Origin: Bacteroidota bacterium
GTDB lineage: Bacteria; Bacteroidota; Rhodothermia; Rhodothermales; UBA10348
DNA: 34,629 nucleotides
Direction: 5' to 3'
Assembly: GCA_029262835.1 (NCBI GenBank)
Contig: JAJCYQ010000016.1
Coordinates: 1 to 34,629 of the forward strand
Shown: piece by piece, positions 34,605 to 34,629 of the stretch
Layout of the letters: every line of letters begins with the position of its first letter
Numbering within the stretch: the stretch's first letter is position 1
Made by a program: the position numbers and the translations under genes
Notes under the pieces: model-generated
The model's database searches: none
The model's input: the letters and a program-made list of their open reading frames with translations, nothing else
What the model was told of the DNA's origin: nothing

Positions 34605-34629
34605 GATAAGGGCGGCGTGCCGGGGGGGT
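34515..34629. other. Low-quality contig end rich in C/G homopolymers
   Basis: Runs of 6-10 identical C or G bases occur at 34524-34530, 34551-34560 and 34622-34628. Similar G runs fill 11-55 at the other end. Such runs are absent inside the window. They look like sequencing or assembly artefacts at contig ends. Confidence 0.6.

Overview
The window looks like an almost complete contig from a moderately high-GC, Gram-negative member of the Bacteroidota/Rhodothermota line, most plausibly Rhodothermales-like (inference). The clues are an OstA-like gene beside lptB, a DUF5683 gene directly behind parAB, a five-gene Bat operon (batA-batE), a serine palmitoyltransferase for sphingolipids, a DUF5989 microprotein, few strong Shine-Dalgarno sequences, and several TAnnTTG(C) promoter elements like the -7 box of Bacteroidota. 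Both ends dissolve into G or C homopolymers, so the outermost 60-110 bases are probably unreliable.

Layout. 1-6.0 kb (+): OstA-like/LptA-like fragment, a TPR-LptB fusion, tyrS, aroF (DAHP synthase) and glmS. 6.0-6.45 kb (-): a small membrane protein of unknown function. 6.6-8.9 kb (+): prfA, then rpsF-rpsR-rplI behind a candidate S6:S18 leader. 9.0-12.3 kb: dsbD (+), a universal stress protein (-) and a rhomboid protease (+). 12.26-13.18 kb: a protein-free RNA island with two candidate RNAs. One is about 95 nt. The other is about 545 nt, closed by a 13-bp long-range helix, with a near-consensus promoter and a strong terminator. 13.2-18.7 kb (-): parA, parB, DUF5683, serine palmitoyltransferase, a GNAT-fold acyltransferase and a HAD phosphatase. 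18.9-22.8 kb: GNAT (+), DUF5989 (-), two tandem MacB-like permeases (+) and rpiA (+). 22.8-24.1 kb (-): radA. 24.3-28.5 kb (+): mlaE-mlaF-mlaD-HD-DUF445. 28.5-34.6 kb (-): the Bat operon batA-B-C-D-E followed by tdk.

Much of the window concerns the cell envelope: LPS transport (OstA-like, LptB), aminosugar supply (glmS), intermembrane phospholipid transport (mlaEFD), sphingolipid synthesis (SPT plus GNAT), periplasmic redox (dsbD) and the Bat complex. The rest is translation (tyrS, prfA, S6, S18, L9) and chromosome maintenance (parAB, radA). No tRNA, rRNA, insertion sequence, prophage or CRISPR array is visible. The most novel item is the large structured RNA at about 12.6-13.15 kb, which shows none of the RNase P, tmRNA, 6S or SRP hallmark strings I looked for.
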